DNA of 64,000 bases from Spirochaetales bacterium (GCA_022360655.1 JAKSCK010000169.1:1-64000), one strand, 5' to 3'; positions 52,302 to 61,955 are shown, numbered from the stretch's first letter. The notes: generated by a model from the sequence alone, not told the origin. Translations and numbers: made by a program.

Positions 52302-53523
52302 TTCTCAGTTGCCTGAAGGATTTTCCACTGGGGTGACAAATCTTGAGTTTGTCCCTCAGGAGAAACCTGATGCCGGTTATCAACCCATGAATCTCGCTTT
52401 GCTCCGAGTGGATGAGCCCACCCCAGTCTTTGCTGGGGTGTTCACTCAGAACGCCTTTCCTGGGTGGCCTGTACTGGCAGGAAAAGAACTACTGCAAGTG
52501 CCCACCATCCAAGGAATCTTGGTGAATAACCGTGTGGCCAATGTGGGAGTCCCTGAGGGGCTCGAAGATTCATTGACGGTGACTCAGGCTTTGCAAGAAC
52601 AAGAAGCAAGCCCATCTCCCTTCATCCCTTCATCCACTGGTGTCATCGGATGGAAGCTTCCTCGAGTGGAAATGGTAAAGGCTCTTGGAGGTCTTTCAGA
52701 GAGAAGTCATTCTCTCTTACCCTTTGCTCAAGCCATCATGACCACAGATTCCTGGCCCAAGGTGCGCCGAAGGGAATGTGGTGATGGTTCTCTTGTGGGG
52801 TGTGCTAAGGGGGCCGGAATGGTGGAACCTAACCTGGCAACCATGCTGGCCTTTCTTGTCACGGATGTTGCGGTAGAACGTGATGTGGCCAGAAGGCTTC
52901 TTTCTGAGGTTGTGGGAGAAACCTTTAATCGTATCAGTGTGGATGGTGAGACCAGCACTAGCGATTCTGTGTTTTTGATTTCATCATGCAAATACCCCTA
53001 TCCCGGAGATGATGTTTTTCGTCAAAAACTGCTGGATGTTTGTGCCTCCCTTTCAGACGATGTTGTGCGCAATGGAGAAGGTTGCGGTCATGTGATGCGC
53101 ATCACCGTTCAGGGGGCTCCCCATGATGAAATGGCTGTGAAATTGGCTCGCTCGATTGCTAATGCTCCCCTCACAAAAACAGCCATCCGTGGAAATGATC
53201 CCAATGTCGGACGTATCTTACAGGCTGCGGGAGCCGCGGCTGGAAGAGCGGGGCTCGAATTGCCACGAGAACATCTCGTTCTTTCCATTGGCAACCGTCA
53301 GGTTTTTGCCAATGGAGTTTTTCAATTAACCGAGCAAGATGAAGTTCTTCTCTCTCAATACATGGCGGATTGTGCTCTTCCCGTTCCTTCCACTGGATGG
53401 CCTGTTCATTTTGAGAGTGTCGAAGTGGAATTGAATTTGGGACTTGGAACTGGTCAGGGAACTGTAACGGGCTCTGATCTGTCCGAGGAATATGTCATCA
53501 TCAATGCCGATTACAGAACGTAA
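52234..53523 (+). CDS. argJ: Glutamate N-acetyltransferase / amino-acid acetyltransferase ArgJ
   Basis: 429 residues. ArgJ transfers acetyl from N-acetylornithine to glutamate in the cyclic arginine pathway. The self-cleavage site with the nucleophilic Thr lies in KGAGMVEPNLATMLAFLVTD (normal KGSGMIxPNMATML), with GCGHVMRITVQG, NAPLTKTAIRGNDPNVGRI and the C-terminal EEYVIINADYRT. The start may be ATG 52234 or 52255. No other arginine gene is near. Twelve bases downstream begins the moxR gene, so argJ may head the Bat operon transcript. Confidence 0.92.
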   Translation: MRLLWGPMRYTNSDAWQRQLLLDSQLPEGFSTGVTNLEFVPQEKPDAGYQPMNLALLRVDEPTPVFAGVFTQNAFPGWPVLAGKELLQVPTIQGILVNNRVANVGVPEGLEDSLTVTQALQEQEASPSPFIPSSTGVIGWKLPRVEMVKALGGLSERSHSLLPFAQAIMTTDSWPKVRRRECGDGSLVGCAKGAGMVEPNLATMLAFLVTDVAVERDVARRLLSEVVGETFNRISVDGETSTSDSVFLISSCKYPYPGDDVFRQKLLDVCASLSDDVVRNGEGCGHVMRITVQGAPHDEMAVKLARSIANAPLTKTAIRGNDPNVGRILQAAGAAAGRAGLELPREHLVLSIGNRQVFANGVFQLTEQDEVLLSQYMADCALPVPSTGWPVHFESVEVELNLGLGTGQGTVTGSDLSEEYVIINADYRT

Positions 53524-53534
53524 AGGATAGAAGT

Positions 53535-54512
53535 GTGGAAAAGGCAAATGACAAAACCATCGGTGATGCTGGGGCATTGATTGCTCGAGCCCGCGATGAA
53601 ATTGGTCGAAGAATCGTTGGTCAGGCTGATCTCATTGATGCCCTGCTCACTGGTATCATTGCTGGAGGACATGTTCTTGTCGAAGGTGTTCCTGGTTTAG
53701 CGAAAACACAGGCTGTCAAAGCCTTAGCCGATGTGACGTCAGCATCGTTCAAAAGAATCCAATTTACTCCAGATCTTCTTCCAGCTGACCTGACTGGAAC
53801 CATGATTTATCGTTCTCAAACTGGGGAATTTGTACCGCGAAAAGGTCCGGTCTTCACCAATGTGTTGCTCGCGGATGAAATCAACCGAGCTCCTGCCAAG
53901 GTGCAGTCAGCCTTACTTGAGGCCATGGCAGAATCTCATGTGACCATTGGTGAACGAACTTACCCCCTCCCTGAGCCCTTCTTTGTCATGGCAACGCAAA
54001 ACCCCATTGAACAAGAAGGAACATATCGGCTCCCTGAAGCCCAATTGGATCGATTTTTACTCAAAGCCAAGGTGGAGTACCCTTCTCCTGCTGAAGAACT
54101 TGCTGTGCTGGATCGCATGGTGGATGCCCCTGATATTCCCTTGAATACGGTCTTGGATAAAGAGGGGATTCTTCGTCTTCGTAAGGCGGCAGAATCAGTC
54201 AAGGCAGAAGAATCCATTCGGCGTTACATCGTATCCCTTGTTGCAGCGAGTCGAGTGAAGGACAGACGAAAACTGCCCTTTTCCCGGTATGTTGAGTATG
54301 GTGCCTCTCCTCGTGCCTCCCTTGCTCTGTACCGTTGTGCTCGAGTTCAGGCTCTTTATGAAGGACGGAATTTTGTTCTTCCTGAGGATGTCAAATCTGT
54401 GGCTCCACTGGTTCTGCGTCACCGCATTGTTCTCTCATATGAGGCTGAAGCGGAGCAGTTGGATGCCGATGCTGTGATCGCAGGACTTCTTGCTGCGGTC
54501 TCTGTGCCCTGA
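53535..54512 (+). CDS. MoxR-family AAA+ ATPase
   Basis: 325 residues: Walker A in VEGVPGLAKTQAVKAL, FTPDLLPADLTGTMIY, Walker B in VLLADEINRAPAKVQSALLEAM and sensor 1 ATQNPIEQEGTYRLPEAQLDRF. MoxR ATPases act as chaperones for von Willebrand A proteins encoded beside them, here BatA and BatB. GTG start with AAAGGAT upstream. First gene of the Bat set. Confidence 0.92.
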   Translation: MEKANDKTIGDAGALIARARDEIGRRIVGQADLIDALLTGIIAGGHVLVEGVPGLAKTQAVKALADVTSASFKRIQFTPDLLPADLTGTMIYRSQTGEFVPRKGPVFTNVLLADEINRAPAKVQSALLEAMAESHVTIGERTYPLPEPFFVMATQNPIEQEGTYRLPEAQLDRFLLKAKVEYPSPAEELAVLDRMVDAPDIPLNTVLDKEGILRLRKAAESVKAEESIRRYIVSLVAASRVKDRRKLPFSRYVEYGASPRASLALYRCARVQALYEGRNFVLPEDVKSVAPLVLRHRIVLSYEAEAEQLDADAVIAGLLAAVSVP

Positions 54513-54520
54513 GGAACGCC

Positions 54521-55393
54521 GTGTCTCAAGACGACCTGCCCGCCCGGGTCCGCCGTCTCCATGTTCGATCCCGAAAACTGGTAGAAAGTCTCTTTGCAGG
54601 GAACTACCATTCGGTTTTCAAGGGACCGGGATTGGAGTTTGATGAAGTTCGTGATTACCAATACGGTGATGATGTTCGTTTCATTGATTGGAATGTTTCG
54701 TCACGTATGGCCGCTCCCTATTCCAAAACCTTCAAGGAGGAACGGGAGCTTGTCTTGATGGGAGTGGTGGATGTTTCGGCCTCCCTTTCCACAGGAGTGG
54801 CAGGTCGGACAAAACGTGACACGGCGGGCAACCTCTTTGCCCTTCTCGCCATGGCGGCTGTTGCCAACAATGATAAGGTTGGCAGCTTATTGTACTCTGA
54901 TCGGGTGGAGCGTCTTGTGGTTCCGATGAAGGACCGCAAACATGTTTTACGCCAGATTAGTGAAGTTCTGGGTCATCACCCTCGCGGGCGAGGGTCGGAC
55001 TTGGCCCTGGCCTTAAAAACAACGGCCCAGAATCTCAAGAGAAAGAGCATTGTGGTGGTTCTTTCTGATTTTCGTTCTCAAGGGTATCAATCCGAATTGG
55101 CTCTGCTGGCACGAAAACATGATGTGATAGCCATTCGTATCACAGATCCCACAGATTATTCTTTTCCTGAAGTGGGGTTAGTGGAAGCTGAAGATCCCGA
55201 AACTGGAAAGGGATTTTCGGCCTGGGGGCATTCAAAGAGTCTTCGGAAAGAGTACAGTGATTTTTGGGATGATGAGCGGCGAGCTTGGCTGAAGAACTGC
55301 CGGGCCATTGGTGCCGATACTCTGGAAGTTTCAACAGAGGAAGAACCTGCGGACAGCCTTTTGGCCTTCTTTCGGCGGAGGCGTGGGGCATGA
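54521..55393 (+). CDS. DUF58-domain protein of the Bat operon
   Basis: 290 residues with the DUF58 core PGLEFDEVRDYQYGDDVRFIDWNVSSRM near residue 40, then a degenerate von Willebrand A fold (LVLMGVVDVSASL, LVVLSDFRSQGYQ). Such proteins always accompany MoxR ATPases and are thought to be assembly partners. No membrane helix. GTG start with GAGGAA upstream. Overlaps the next gene by four bases. Confidence 0.88.
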   Translation: MSQDDLPARVRRLHVRSRKLVESLFAGNYHSVFKGPGLEFDEVRDYQYGDDVRFIDWNVSSRMAAPYSKTFKEERELVLMGVVDVSASLSTGVAGRTKRDTAGNLFALLAMAAVANNDKVGSLLYSDRVERLVVPMKDRKHVLRQISEVLGHHPRGRGSDLALALKTTAQNLKRKSIVVVLSDFRSQGYQSELALLARKHDVIAIRITDPTDYSFPEVGLVEAEDPETGKGFSAWGHSKSLRKEYSDFWDDERRAWLKNCRAIGADTLEVSTEEEPADSLLAFFRRRRGA

Positions 55394-56256
55394 GTGGACG
55401 CAAACTTCTCCTGATTGGTTTTGTGATGGTTGCTGCTTTTGAGCTTCATGCCCAAGCCATTCTTGACGGACTTCGATTCCAGCCTCCAGGATTTTATGTT
55501 GGGGATGAGGTTAAGCTCATCATGGTGTTTAAAACAGAATCACCCGTGGCTTTGAATCTCCCTGAGACCTATCCACAATCTGATTGGGCAGAAATCCGTG
55601 ATATTTCAGTGGATGTGGAAGAGGACCGTTTGACGGTCACGGTTGATTTCACACCCTTTGCTCCAGGGACGCGTACCCTTCCTCCTCTTGAATTGGGGGG
55701 ATTGCGTATTGATGGAATAAAGGTTCCTACCCATTCCATTTTGGACAAGAGCTATGAAGGAGTTCGGGCTCTTCGTCCCCAGTTGCTCATTCCAGGAACC
55801 CGGCTCACCCTTTCCATGGTTTTATCGGCTTTGGTGTTTGTTCCCATTTTTGGAGTGCGAATTGTTCGCCGGTTGATTCAGCGAATTTCACGTTTCCGAG
55901 CCACACACCGGGGAGGACGGCCAGCACGACGAATGAGACGCTTGCTGCGGCGTCTGAAAAGTGCCATAGGTTCCACAGCTCCAGCGCTTTGGTATGGTGC
56001 ATTGACAGATGGTTTGCGGGAGTACATTGGAAAACGGTTGGGATTGGACTGCCGGAGTTCTACAACGGCAGAAATAAGTTTATTCGAGGCCTTTCATGGA
56101 GCCCAAGGTCCTCAGCATCAGATTCTTGAAGTTCTGCGTGAAGGTGACATGATCAAATTTGCCGGACGTTTTGCGGATGATCGACGCATGCAAGATGCCT
56201 TAAAGACGGTGGATTCCGCCATAAAAGAATGGGAGAAAATTCATGCCAACGTTTAG
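55390..56256 (+). CDS. Bat operon membrane protein (DUF4381-like)
   Basis: 288 residues from the ATG that overlaps the DUF58 stop. Signal peptide (LLLIGFVMVAAFELHA), a short periplasmic Ig-like part (FQPPGFYVGDEVKLIM), one membrane helix (TLSMVLSALVFVPIFGV) and a basic cytoplasmic part ending DALKTVDSAIKEWEKIH. This layout and position match the small membrane protein between DUF58 and batA in other Bat operons. The exact role is not known. Confidence 0.75.
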   Translation: MSGRKLLLIGFVMVAAFELHAQAILDGLRFQPPGFYVGDEVKLIMVFKTESPVALNLPETYPQSDWAEIRDISVDVEEDRLTVTVDFTPFAPGTRTLPPLELGGLRIDGIKVPTHSILDKSYEGVRALRPQLLIPGTRLTLSMVLSALVFVPIFGVRIVRRLIQRISRFRATHRGGRPARRMRRLLRRLKSAIGSTAPALWYGALTDGLREYIGKRLGLDCRSSTTAEISLFEAFHGAQGPQHQILEVLREGDMIKFAGRFADDRRMQDALKTVDSAIKEWEKIHANV

Positions 56257-57244
56257 CTCTCCCATCTGGTTTTCCCTCTATTTCCTTCTTCCTCCTTTGT
56301 TCTGGGCACGCTACTTTTGGAAAAATCGCGGAGGACGACTTATCTTTCCCCACCGGATTTGGAATGGAGAAGGATTTGTACCTCCCAAAAGTGCCACAAG
56401 GGTGATTGCCCTGCTTGCTGAAATTTGCTTTTGGAGCGGTTTCATTATTCTCATTGCCGCTATGGCAGGTCCTCGGGTGGTGCAACGGGAAGAGGTGCTT
56501 CTTTCTCGTGGCATCGACATGGTGGTGGTTCTTGATCAGTCCCCCAGTATGGCGGCTCGAGATTTTCCTCCTGTGAGTCGCTTTGATAGCGCTCGAGAAA
56601 TGATTCGTCGTTTTGTTCAAGGTCGTTCAGGGGATTCCATTGGACTCGTGACCTTTGGGAGTGAGGCTGTGCTTCGATGTCCTCCCACTGCGGATTATGA
56701 TTGGTTGATACAGCGTCTTGAAGAATTGGAGCTTCGAGAGCTTGGGGATGATACAGCCATTGGAATGGGATTAGCTGTGGCCACACTGCATCTTTCGGAG
56801 TCCACGGCCCGGGAACGGTTGATATTGCTTTTAACGGATGGCGATGGAAATGCCGGTGAAATCCGACCAGATATGGCGGCCCAATTGGCTGCAAATAATG
56901 GAATCAAAATTTATGCCATTGGAATTGGAAGCCAAGGAGAGGTTCCCATTGAATTTTCTGATCCAGAAACAGGTACCGTGACACGAGGAACAATCTATAC
57001 CGATTTTGATGAAGATGTGCTTCGAAAACTGGCAGACACCACGGGAGGAAGTTACTGGCGGGCCAGTAGCCCTGGAGCTTTGGAAACCGTGTTTCAAGCC
57101 GTGGATTCCCTAGAAACTGTGGAGCGGCGTGTGAGCCTTCGGGCCACCAGTCGGCCTTTGCATAGACCCTATATTCTGGTGGGGGCCCTGCTCATCATAT
57201 TCTCTTATGTTTTGCGGAAAATCTTTCTCGGGGAAATGCCATGA
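56243..57244 (+). CDS. batA: von Willebrand A protein BatA
   Basis: 333 residues: N-terminal membrane helices (SLYFLLPPLFWARY, VIALLAEICFWSGFIILIAAMAG), a VWA domain with an intact MIDAS (VVVLDQSPSM, DxSxS), TAIGMGLAVATLHL and LLLTDGDGNAGE, then a C-terminal helix. It sits in the inner membrane with the VWA domain facing outward. Overlaps the previous gene by 14 and batB by 4 bases. Known Bat functions concern oxygen or stress tolerance in Bacteroides; in spirochaetes the role is unsettled. Confidence 0.9.
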   Translation: MPTFSSPIWFSLYFLLPPLFWARYFWKNRGGRLIFPHRIWNGEGFVPPKSATRVIALLAEICFWSGFIILIAAMAGPRVVQREEVLLSRGIDMVVVLDQSPSMAARDFPPVSRFDSAREMIRRFVQGRSGDSIGLVTFGSEAVLRCPPTADYDWLIQRLEELELRELGDDTAIGMGLAVATLHLSESTARERLILLLTDGDGNAGEIRPDMAAQLAANNGIKIYAIGIGSQGEVPIEFSDPETGTVTRGTIYTDFDEDVLRKLADTTGGSYWRASSPGALETVFQAVDSLETVERRVSLRATSRPLHRPYILVGALLIIFSYVLRKIFLGEMP

Positions 57245-58209
57245 CCTGGGCTTATCCGGAATTTCTTTGGCTGCTTATTGCAGTACCAGTCATTGCCTTC
57301 ATTGCTTGGCTGCGATCGCATCGTAGTCTTCATGAGTTTAAACGTTTGGGCTTAGCTGGATTGGAATGGCAAGTTCGCATGTTTGTTCGAGGGGTATGCA
57401 TGGCCCTATTTGCCGTCTTTGTCATTTTAGCTGCGGCAGGCCCCCGAGGTGGACGTCGCCCAGTCAGTCAAGAGCAATCGGGAATGGATGTGGCTGTGGC
57501 CTTTGATGTGTCCAGAAGCATGCTGGCTCGGGATGTTCTACCAAGTCGATTAGAACGAGCCGCAACAGCCCTTCGTCAAGTTGCAGCTGAATCGGTGGAT
57601 ACACGATTTTCCCTCATCATTTTTAAAGGGGATGCTCAGCTTGCGGTTCCCATGACAGAAGATCGGGTGATGCTGGACACGTGGGTGGACCGCTTAGGAC
57701 CAGGTCTGATGACCAGTGGGAGCACCGATTTAGAAAAGGCCCTTCGATTGGCTTGGGATTCTTTTCCAGGAGGGGAGGGACGGAGTCGTGTGCTTCTCCT
57801 TGTCTCAGATGGGGAAGCTCTTGAAGGGCAAAGTGATGATGTGACACGGGAACTTGCTGATGCAGGTGTTCCTGTTTATGTGCTTGCGGCTGGAACGGCA
57901 GAGGGAAGCACCATTCCCCTGGGTGATGGAACCTATGTCAAGGATGGGGATGGAAGCCCTGTTGTGAGTCGGGTGGATGTCGACCGCCTCCGGCGGATTG
58001 CCGAGGACACAGGTGGAAGTTACCTCAGTCTTCAGCGGTCAGGTGCTTCTGGAGAGCTGGTAGCGGCACTATCTGAGAAGAGGACTTTTGGAGAAACACG
58101 AGGCATTGGTTTTGTGAGTGTGGATCGATACAAGAGTTTTCTTGGTCCTGCACTTCTATTTTTATTGGCCTATTTAGCAGCAAGGATTATTCCATGGCGT
58201 CGTTCGTAA
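57241..58209 (+). CDS. batB: von Willebrand A protein BatB
   Basis: 322 residues built like BatA: two N-terminal helices, MIDAS in VAFDVSRSMLARD, GSTDLEKALRLAWDSF and LLLVSDGEALEGQ, and a final helix (FLGPALLFLLAYLAARII). BatA and BatB are thought to interact in the membrane. Overlaps batC by 16 bases. Confidence 0.9.
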   Translation: MTWAYPEFLWLLIAVPVIAFIAWLRSHRSLHEFKRLGLAGLEWQVRMFVRGVCMALFAVFVILAAAGPRGGRRPVSQEQSGMDVAVAFDVSRSMLARDVLPSRLERAATALRQVAAESVDTRFSLIIFKGDAQLAVPMTEDRVMLDTWVDRLGPGLMTSGSTDLEKALRLAWDSFPGGEGRSRVLLLVSDGEALEGQSDDVTRELADAGVPVYVLAAGTAEGSTIPLGDGTYVKDGDGSPVVSRVDVDRLRRIAEDTGGSYLSLQRSGASGELVAALSEKRTFGETRGIGFVSVDRYKSFLGPALLFLLAYLAARIIPWRRS

Positions 58210-58784
58210 GAAAAACATTGGGTCTCTTGCCGTTCCTTGCAATCCTCCTTTCCTGTGATTCCTCCATGCCTGCAGTCCGTGTGCTCTGGGGAAATATGGC
58301 CTACGGATCAGGACTCTATCAGAAGGCCATATTGAATTATCTTGCAGCAGATGATGGCCTGAATGTTGGGGTGGAGGCTGTGCATTTCAACTTAGGCAAT
58401 GTGTATTTTGCCTTGGGTGAAGGAGACGCCGCTCTTGGGGCCTGGCAGCAGGCTGAAGAGAATACGGAAGACATTGATGTGTTGTTTCGAATCGCTTTTA
58501 ACCGGGGTGTGCTGTATTACCACTGGGGACGCTACGATGAAGCCTATCGGTCGTTTCGTCGGGCCCTCTCGCTTGATCCCACTGATATTGATGCAAAGAT
58601 AAATCTTGAAGATGCGCTCTCACGAATACGAACGGAACTTCCCTCTTCACCAGAAGAGGGTGTGTCTGGTATAGAGAGCATTGATGAGGGCGGGGATCGA
58701 TTACTCGACTACGTCCGGAGAAAGGAGGCGGGAGCTTGGACATCAGCCGAATCCCCGGACACCGCGCATACTCGAGACTGGTAG
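58194..58784 (+). CDS. batC: TPR protein BatC
   Basis: 196 residues: a lipoprotein-like signal (LLPFLAILLSCDSS) and three TPR-like repeats (GSGLYQKAILNYLAADD, VEAVHFNLGNVYFALGEGDAALGAW, FNRGVLYYHWGRYDEAYRSFRRALSLDP). The lipobox ILLSC suggests lipid anchoring, facing the periplasm. It is expected to scaffold BatA/BatB. Its end overlaps the batD start by 49 bases. Confidence 0.85.
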   Translation: MASFVRKTLGLLPFLAILLSCDSSMPAVRVLWGNMAYGSGLYQKAILNYLAADDGLNVGVEAVHFNLGNVYFALGEGDAALGAWQQAEENTEDIDVLFRIAFNRGVLYYHWGRYDEAYRSFRRALSLDPTDIDAKINLEDALSRIRTELPSSPEEGVSGIESIDEGGDRLLDYVRRKEAGAWTSAESPDTAHTRDW

Positions 58785-60763
58785 CGCTGACTCTTGCCCT
58801 ATTGGTGACAACCTCTTCTTGGGGCGCTGATACGGTTCGTTTAGAGTTTGAACCCAATCGGGTTGTTCGTCGTGAGCGAACAACCTTCCAAATCCGTACC
58901 ATGATTCCCTGGCAGCGAGGCGCAGAAATCACTCGTCCTGAATTGCCTGAGGGGTTAACTTGGTGGGCTTATCCCTACCCACGTCCCTGGGTGGCAACAG
59001 CAGAGGATGGAGCCCAGATACGAATGATAGAGGTTCTTGGTGCTCTTCGGGTGGATGCCCCAGGTTTTTACACAGTTCCATCGTTTCAGGTGAAGGTTGG
59101 GGATGAAGAAGTTTATACTCAGCCTGTTGAATTGATTGGTCTTGAGCCAGATGAACGTGAATTCCTGTACCCGGTCACCACGCGTTGGCGAGCTCTTCCT
59201 CAACAGATTTGGGAGGGACAGGCCGTTTCCCTTGTTCTTGAGGCTCGAAATCTCACCTCTTTGGCCCTGCCTGATACCAGCGGATTGCGTGGTTCTCCAT
59301 CCGGTCTTCTAGAGGAAGCACCAGGACTTGGAGGAATCATCACCCGCCCCCATGGGCAGGATATTCTTTATGATGTGCCCATGGCTTCATGGATATGGAC
59401 TCCAGGCTCCACCGGTCTTCTCAATTTTCCTGGATCTTGGGTGACTGTTTCAGGGCTCACTCGTGCAACGCCTGCATTTTCAGCAGAAGTTCTTCCGTTG
59501 CCTCAAAGTGTTCAAAACTCAGGAGCTGTTGGTCAGTTCCGTTTGAGCTATGAGGTGGACCCTGGTCCCTACCGTGTGGGGGATACGGTATCTGTACGGC
59601 TTCGTGTGGAGGGAGAAGGAAATTTGAATGTTCTTCGTCTGCCTCAGCCTCAATGGGATGGGGCCGTGCAAGTGGGAGATGGAGCATCGTTATCTTATGT
59701 CCCTGGCCCTCAAGGATATGAAGGGTGGCGAGAGCAACGCTATGATTTCCGACTTGAGAGGCAGGGGAATGCCAGTGTTCGTATTCCCTCATGGACCTGG
59801 CTTGATCCATCGCAGGATGGAAGAACCTTTACAGAATCCTCTTTCCTTCGCACATTGCAAGTGGATGCGGCAGGAGGTGTCGAGAAGCGAGGAGGGCTTC
59901 CTCAAACCCTTGGGGCTGAAGCCTATTCTTATCAGGCTTCGGTTTTTCATTGGCGATCCCCTCAATGGTTTCTTTTGGCACTTCCTGGTGCCGTTTTCAT
60001 GTTTGTTCTCTTTCTGGTCAAACGACCAGGACCACGAGGACTTGGAGTTCTTCTTATTCTCCCTCTCTTCCTATCCGCTTCTCAGGTAAATCAAACGGAT
60101 ACTCAGGGGGCCATTAATGCCGCAATGCTGATACAGGAAGGCCAGTTTCTTCAGGCATTAGAGTCCTATGATCAGCTCATAGATGTGCATGGGAATCTTC
60201 CTGGGCTCCTTCATGATCGTGGTATAGCGGCTCTTGGGGCTGGAAAGGGAGATGAAGCTGTGCATGATCTGAGAACCGCTTTGCTCATGCGCCCTGGATC
60301 TCCAAGGCTGGCCCAAACTTTAGAAGAAATTGAAAACGCCTTGAGTTTGACCGATCAAGAACTCACACCCTTACGTTGGCCTCCCATCATCGCCTTCCTT
60401 TTTTGGCTGATTTCAGTGAATGCCGTCTTTGGTGTTGCCGCACGACTGCTCTATGTGCGTGAAGCTCGAGTGGCCATTGCACTGGCAGCCATCATCATGG
60501 TTTTTCTTGGGTCCAGCGGTTTTATGCTTGGAGCAGAATGGCTTTGGAGTCGGCCCATTGCTGTTGTTCGCACAGGAGCAGAGTCGCTACGAAAAATCCC
60601 AGAGCCTCTGGCAACAGATTGGATTAGATTGCCAGCAGGAACCTCTCTTCGTGTCTTGGCTGAGGAGGGGGATAATCGTCTTGTACGCACAGGTTATGGC
60701 TTAGAAGGATGGCTTCCATCTTCATCTCTTTTGGCTGTGGAGAATTCTGTCGATGGACTTTGA
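58736..60763 (+). CDS. batD: BatD-like protein with TPR and SH3-like C-terminal part (BatD-BatE fusion)
   Basis: 675 residues. After a signal peptide come BatD-type Ig-like repeats (RLEFEPNRVVRRERTTFQI..., YRVGDTVSVRLRVEGEGNL) to about residue 410. A membrane helix follows (FLLALPGAVFMFVLFLV), then TPR repeats (FLQALESYDQLIDVHGNLPGLLHDRGIAALG), two more helices and a bacterial SH3-like end (SLRVLAEEGDNRLVRTGYGLEGWLPSSSL). The second half corresponds to BatE, so two proteins seem fused. TTG start supported by AAAGGAGG upstream. Confidence 0.82.
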   Translation: MDISRIPGHRAYSRLVALTLALLVTTSSWGADTVRLEFEPNRVVRRERTTFQIRTMIPWQRGAEITRPELPEGLTWWAYPYPRPWVATAEDGAQIRMIEVLGALRVDAPGFYTVPSFQVKVGDEEVYTQPVELIGLEPDEREFLYPVTTRWRALPQQIWEGQAVSLVLEARNLTSLALPDTSGLRGSPSGLLEEAPGLGGIITRPHGQDILYDVPMASWIWTPGSTGLLNFPGSWVTVSGLTRATPAFSAEVLPLPQSVQNSGAVGQFRLSYEVDPGPYRVGDTVSVRLRVEGEGNLNVLRLPQPQWDGAVQVGDGASLSYVPGPQGYEGWREQRYDFRLERQGNASVRIPSWTWLDPSQDGRTFTESSFLRTLQVDAAGGVEKRGGLPQTLGAEAYSYQASVFHWRSPQWFLLALPGAVFMFVLFLVKRPGPRGLGVLLILPLFLSASQVNQTDTQGAINAAMLIQEGQFLQALESYDQLIDVHGNLPGLLHDRGIAALGAGKGDEAVHDLRTALLMRPGSPRLAQTLEEIENALSLTDQELTPLRWPPIIAFLFWLISVNAVFGVAARLLYVREARVAIALAAIIMVFLGSSGFMLGAEWLWSRPIAVVRTGAESLRKIPEPLATDWIRLPAGTSLRVLAEEGDNRLVRTGYGLEGWLPSSSLLAVENSVDGL

Positions 60764-61232
60764 TCATATTCTCCGGGATTGGGAAGAGCAGAAACAGAGA
60801 AAATCACCAAAGAAAAAGATGGTGAAAAATCCGAAGTCGGAAAAAACAATGAGCCAAGATTGGCTTGACCTTTATCCGCCTGATCAAAAAACGGTGCAGG
60901 CAAAATCCCATGAAAAAGTCCCTCCAAAGAGTGAAGGAACATCGATTTGGTACCGCCGTCCTCATCAGGATACGCTGGATCTTCATGGACTCACCGCTCA
61001 AGAGGCCCAAAGCGCTCTTCATGCGTTTATTGCGTCAATGAGAAGACGGGGATTGCGGAAAGGTCTAGTGATTCATGGAAAGGGCAAACACTCTCCATCA
61101 GGGTCTGTTTTAAAACCCTTTGTTGAAGAGTATTTACTTTCCTCTAAAGAAGTTGGAGATTTTGCCAAAGCGCCGCGTAAAGATGGGGGAAGCGGCGCTA
61201 CATGGTTTTTACTGCGTCAGCGTTCCCGATAA
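60753..61232 (+). CDS. Smr-domain protein
   Basis: 159 residues: basic N-terminal half, then an Smr domain from about residue 70 ([37 protein letters not shown]). Smr domains are nucleases or nucleic-acid binders; many cut mRNA on stalled ribosomes. It overlaps the BatD end by 11 bases, so it probably belongs to the same transcript, and its end overlaps infA on the other strand by 16 bases. Confidence 0.85.
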   Translation: MDFDHILRDWEEQKQRKSPKKKMVKNPKSEKTMSQDWLDLYPPDQKTVQAKSHEKVPPKSEGTSIWYRRPHQDTLDLHGLTAQEAQSALHAFIASMRRRGLRKGLVIHGKGKHSPSGSVLKPFVEEYLLSSKEVGDFAKAPRKDGGSGATWFLLRQRSR

Positions 61233-61432
61233 ATAATCCGACCACGAGTGAGGTCATAAGGAGATAGGGCGACGCGAACACGGTCACCAGGCACGATACG
61301 AATATAATGCTTCCGCATCTTGCCGGAGAGATGGGCCAGAATAAGGTGGCCTGCCTTGAGTTCGACTCGAAACATGGTGTTGGGCAGGGATTCCTTAACG
61401 ATTCCCTCAACTTCAATGGCCTCTTCTTTCAA
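61217..61432 (-). CDS. infA: Translation initiation factor IF-1
   Basis: 71-residue S1/OB-fold protein: [45 protein letters not shown] and [10 protein letters not shown] are canonical IF-1. It blocks the ribosomal A site during initiation. It starts with TTG, preceded by GGAGGGCCCTTTT; there is no ATG option at the expected place. Own promoter upstream. Confidence 0.95.
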   Translation of the reverse strand: MKEEAIEVEGIVKESLPNTMFRVELKAGHLILAHLSGKMRKHYIRIVPGDRVRVALSPYDLTRGRIIYRER

Positions 61433-61469
61433 AAAAGGGCCCTCCTTCTATGTGCTGAATGCCGTGCGT

Positions 61470-61499
61470 ATAGTATTTTAGGGTGCGGGGGCCCGTCAA
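61470..61499 (-). promoter_or_regulatory. Putative sigma-70 promoter of infA
   Basis: On the minus strand TTGACG (61494-61499) and TACTAT (61470-61475) with an 18-base spacer, about 38 bases before the TTG start of infA. Confidence 0.6.
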
Positions 61500-61541
61500 G
61501 ACCGCCGCTTTGGAACTAACGTGAACACTGAGCTATTCTTC

Positions 61542-61570
61542 TTGACAACTCCTTGTTAATACGTCAGATT
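61542..61570 (+). promoter_or_regulatory. Putative promoter of the DksA/TraR-type gene
   Basis: A perfect TTGACA at 61542-61547; 17 bases on lies CAGATT, a weak -10. It is about 30 bases before the likely ribosome site GGAGAG. Confidence 0.4.
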
Positions 61571-61595
61571 ACCTCACGTTTCAATTGGAGAGACC

Positions 61596-61955
61596 ATGGA
61601 AGAAGCTGAGAAAAGCCGAATGAGGCAGAAATTACAGGCTTTAAAAGCCGAGGTTCTCGAGTCCTTGATTGCAGAAAGCAAAGATTTTAAGGCCGCCGTG
61701 GAAGATATTGGCGTGAAAGATCTTGCAGATGTTGCATCAAATGATATTGATGCACGTACTCTCGAGGCGGTTGGTGCAAAAGGGAAATTGCGGTTGCAGC
61801 AAATTGAATCGGCACTTGGCCGGATTGAAAATGGGCGTTTTGGTGTTTGCCCAAGCTGTGGTTCCAAAATTGCTTCAGCTCGTTTAGATGCCATTCCCTA
61901 TGCTGTTCTGTGCATTGATTGCAAATCTTCTTCTGAACGACGCAAGACAGGCTAG
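61596..61955 (+). CDS. DksA/TraR-type C4 zinc-finger protein
   Basis: 119 residues: a helical hairpin (about 1-80) and a C-terminal zinc finger CPSCG...CIDCK, followed by a short basic tail. Proteins of this family insert a coiled coil into the RNA polymerase secondary channel and act with ppGpp. The DksA tip acidic residues (DxxDxA) can be seen as KDLADVASNDIDARTLEA. Called TraR/DksA family rather than DksA proper because it is short. ATG with GGAGAG upstream. Confidence 0.85.
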   Translation: MEEAEKSRMRQKLQALKAEVLESLIAESKDFKAAVEDIGVKDLADVASNDIDARTLEAVGAKGKLRLQQIESALGRIENGRFGVCPSCGSKIASARLDAIPYAVLCIDCKSSSERRKTG

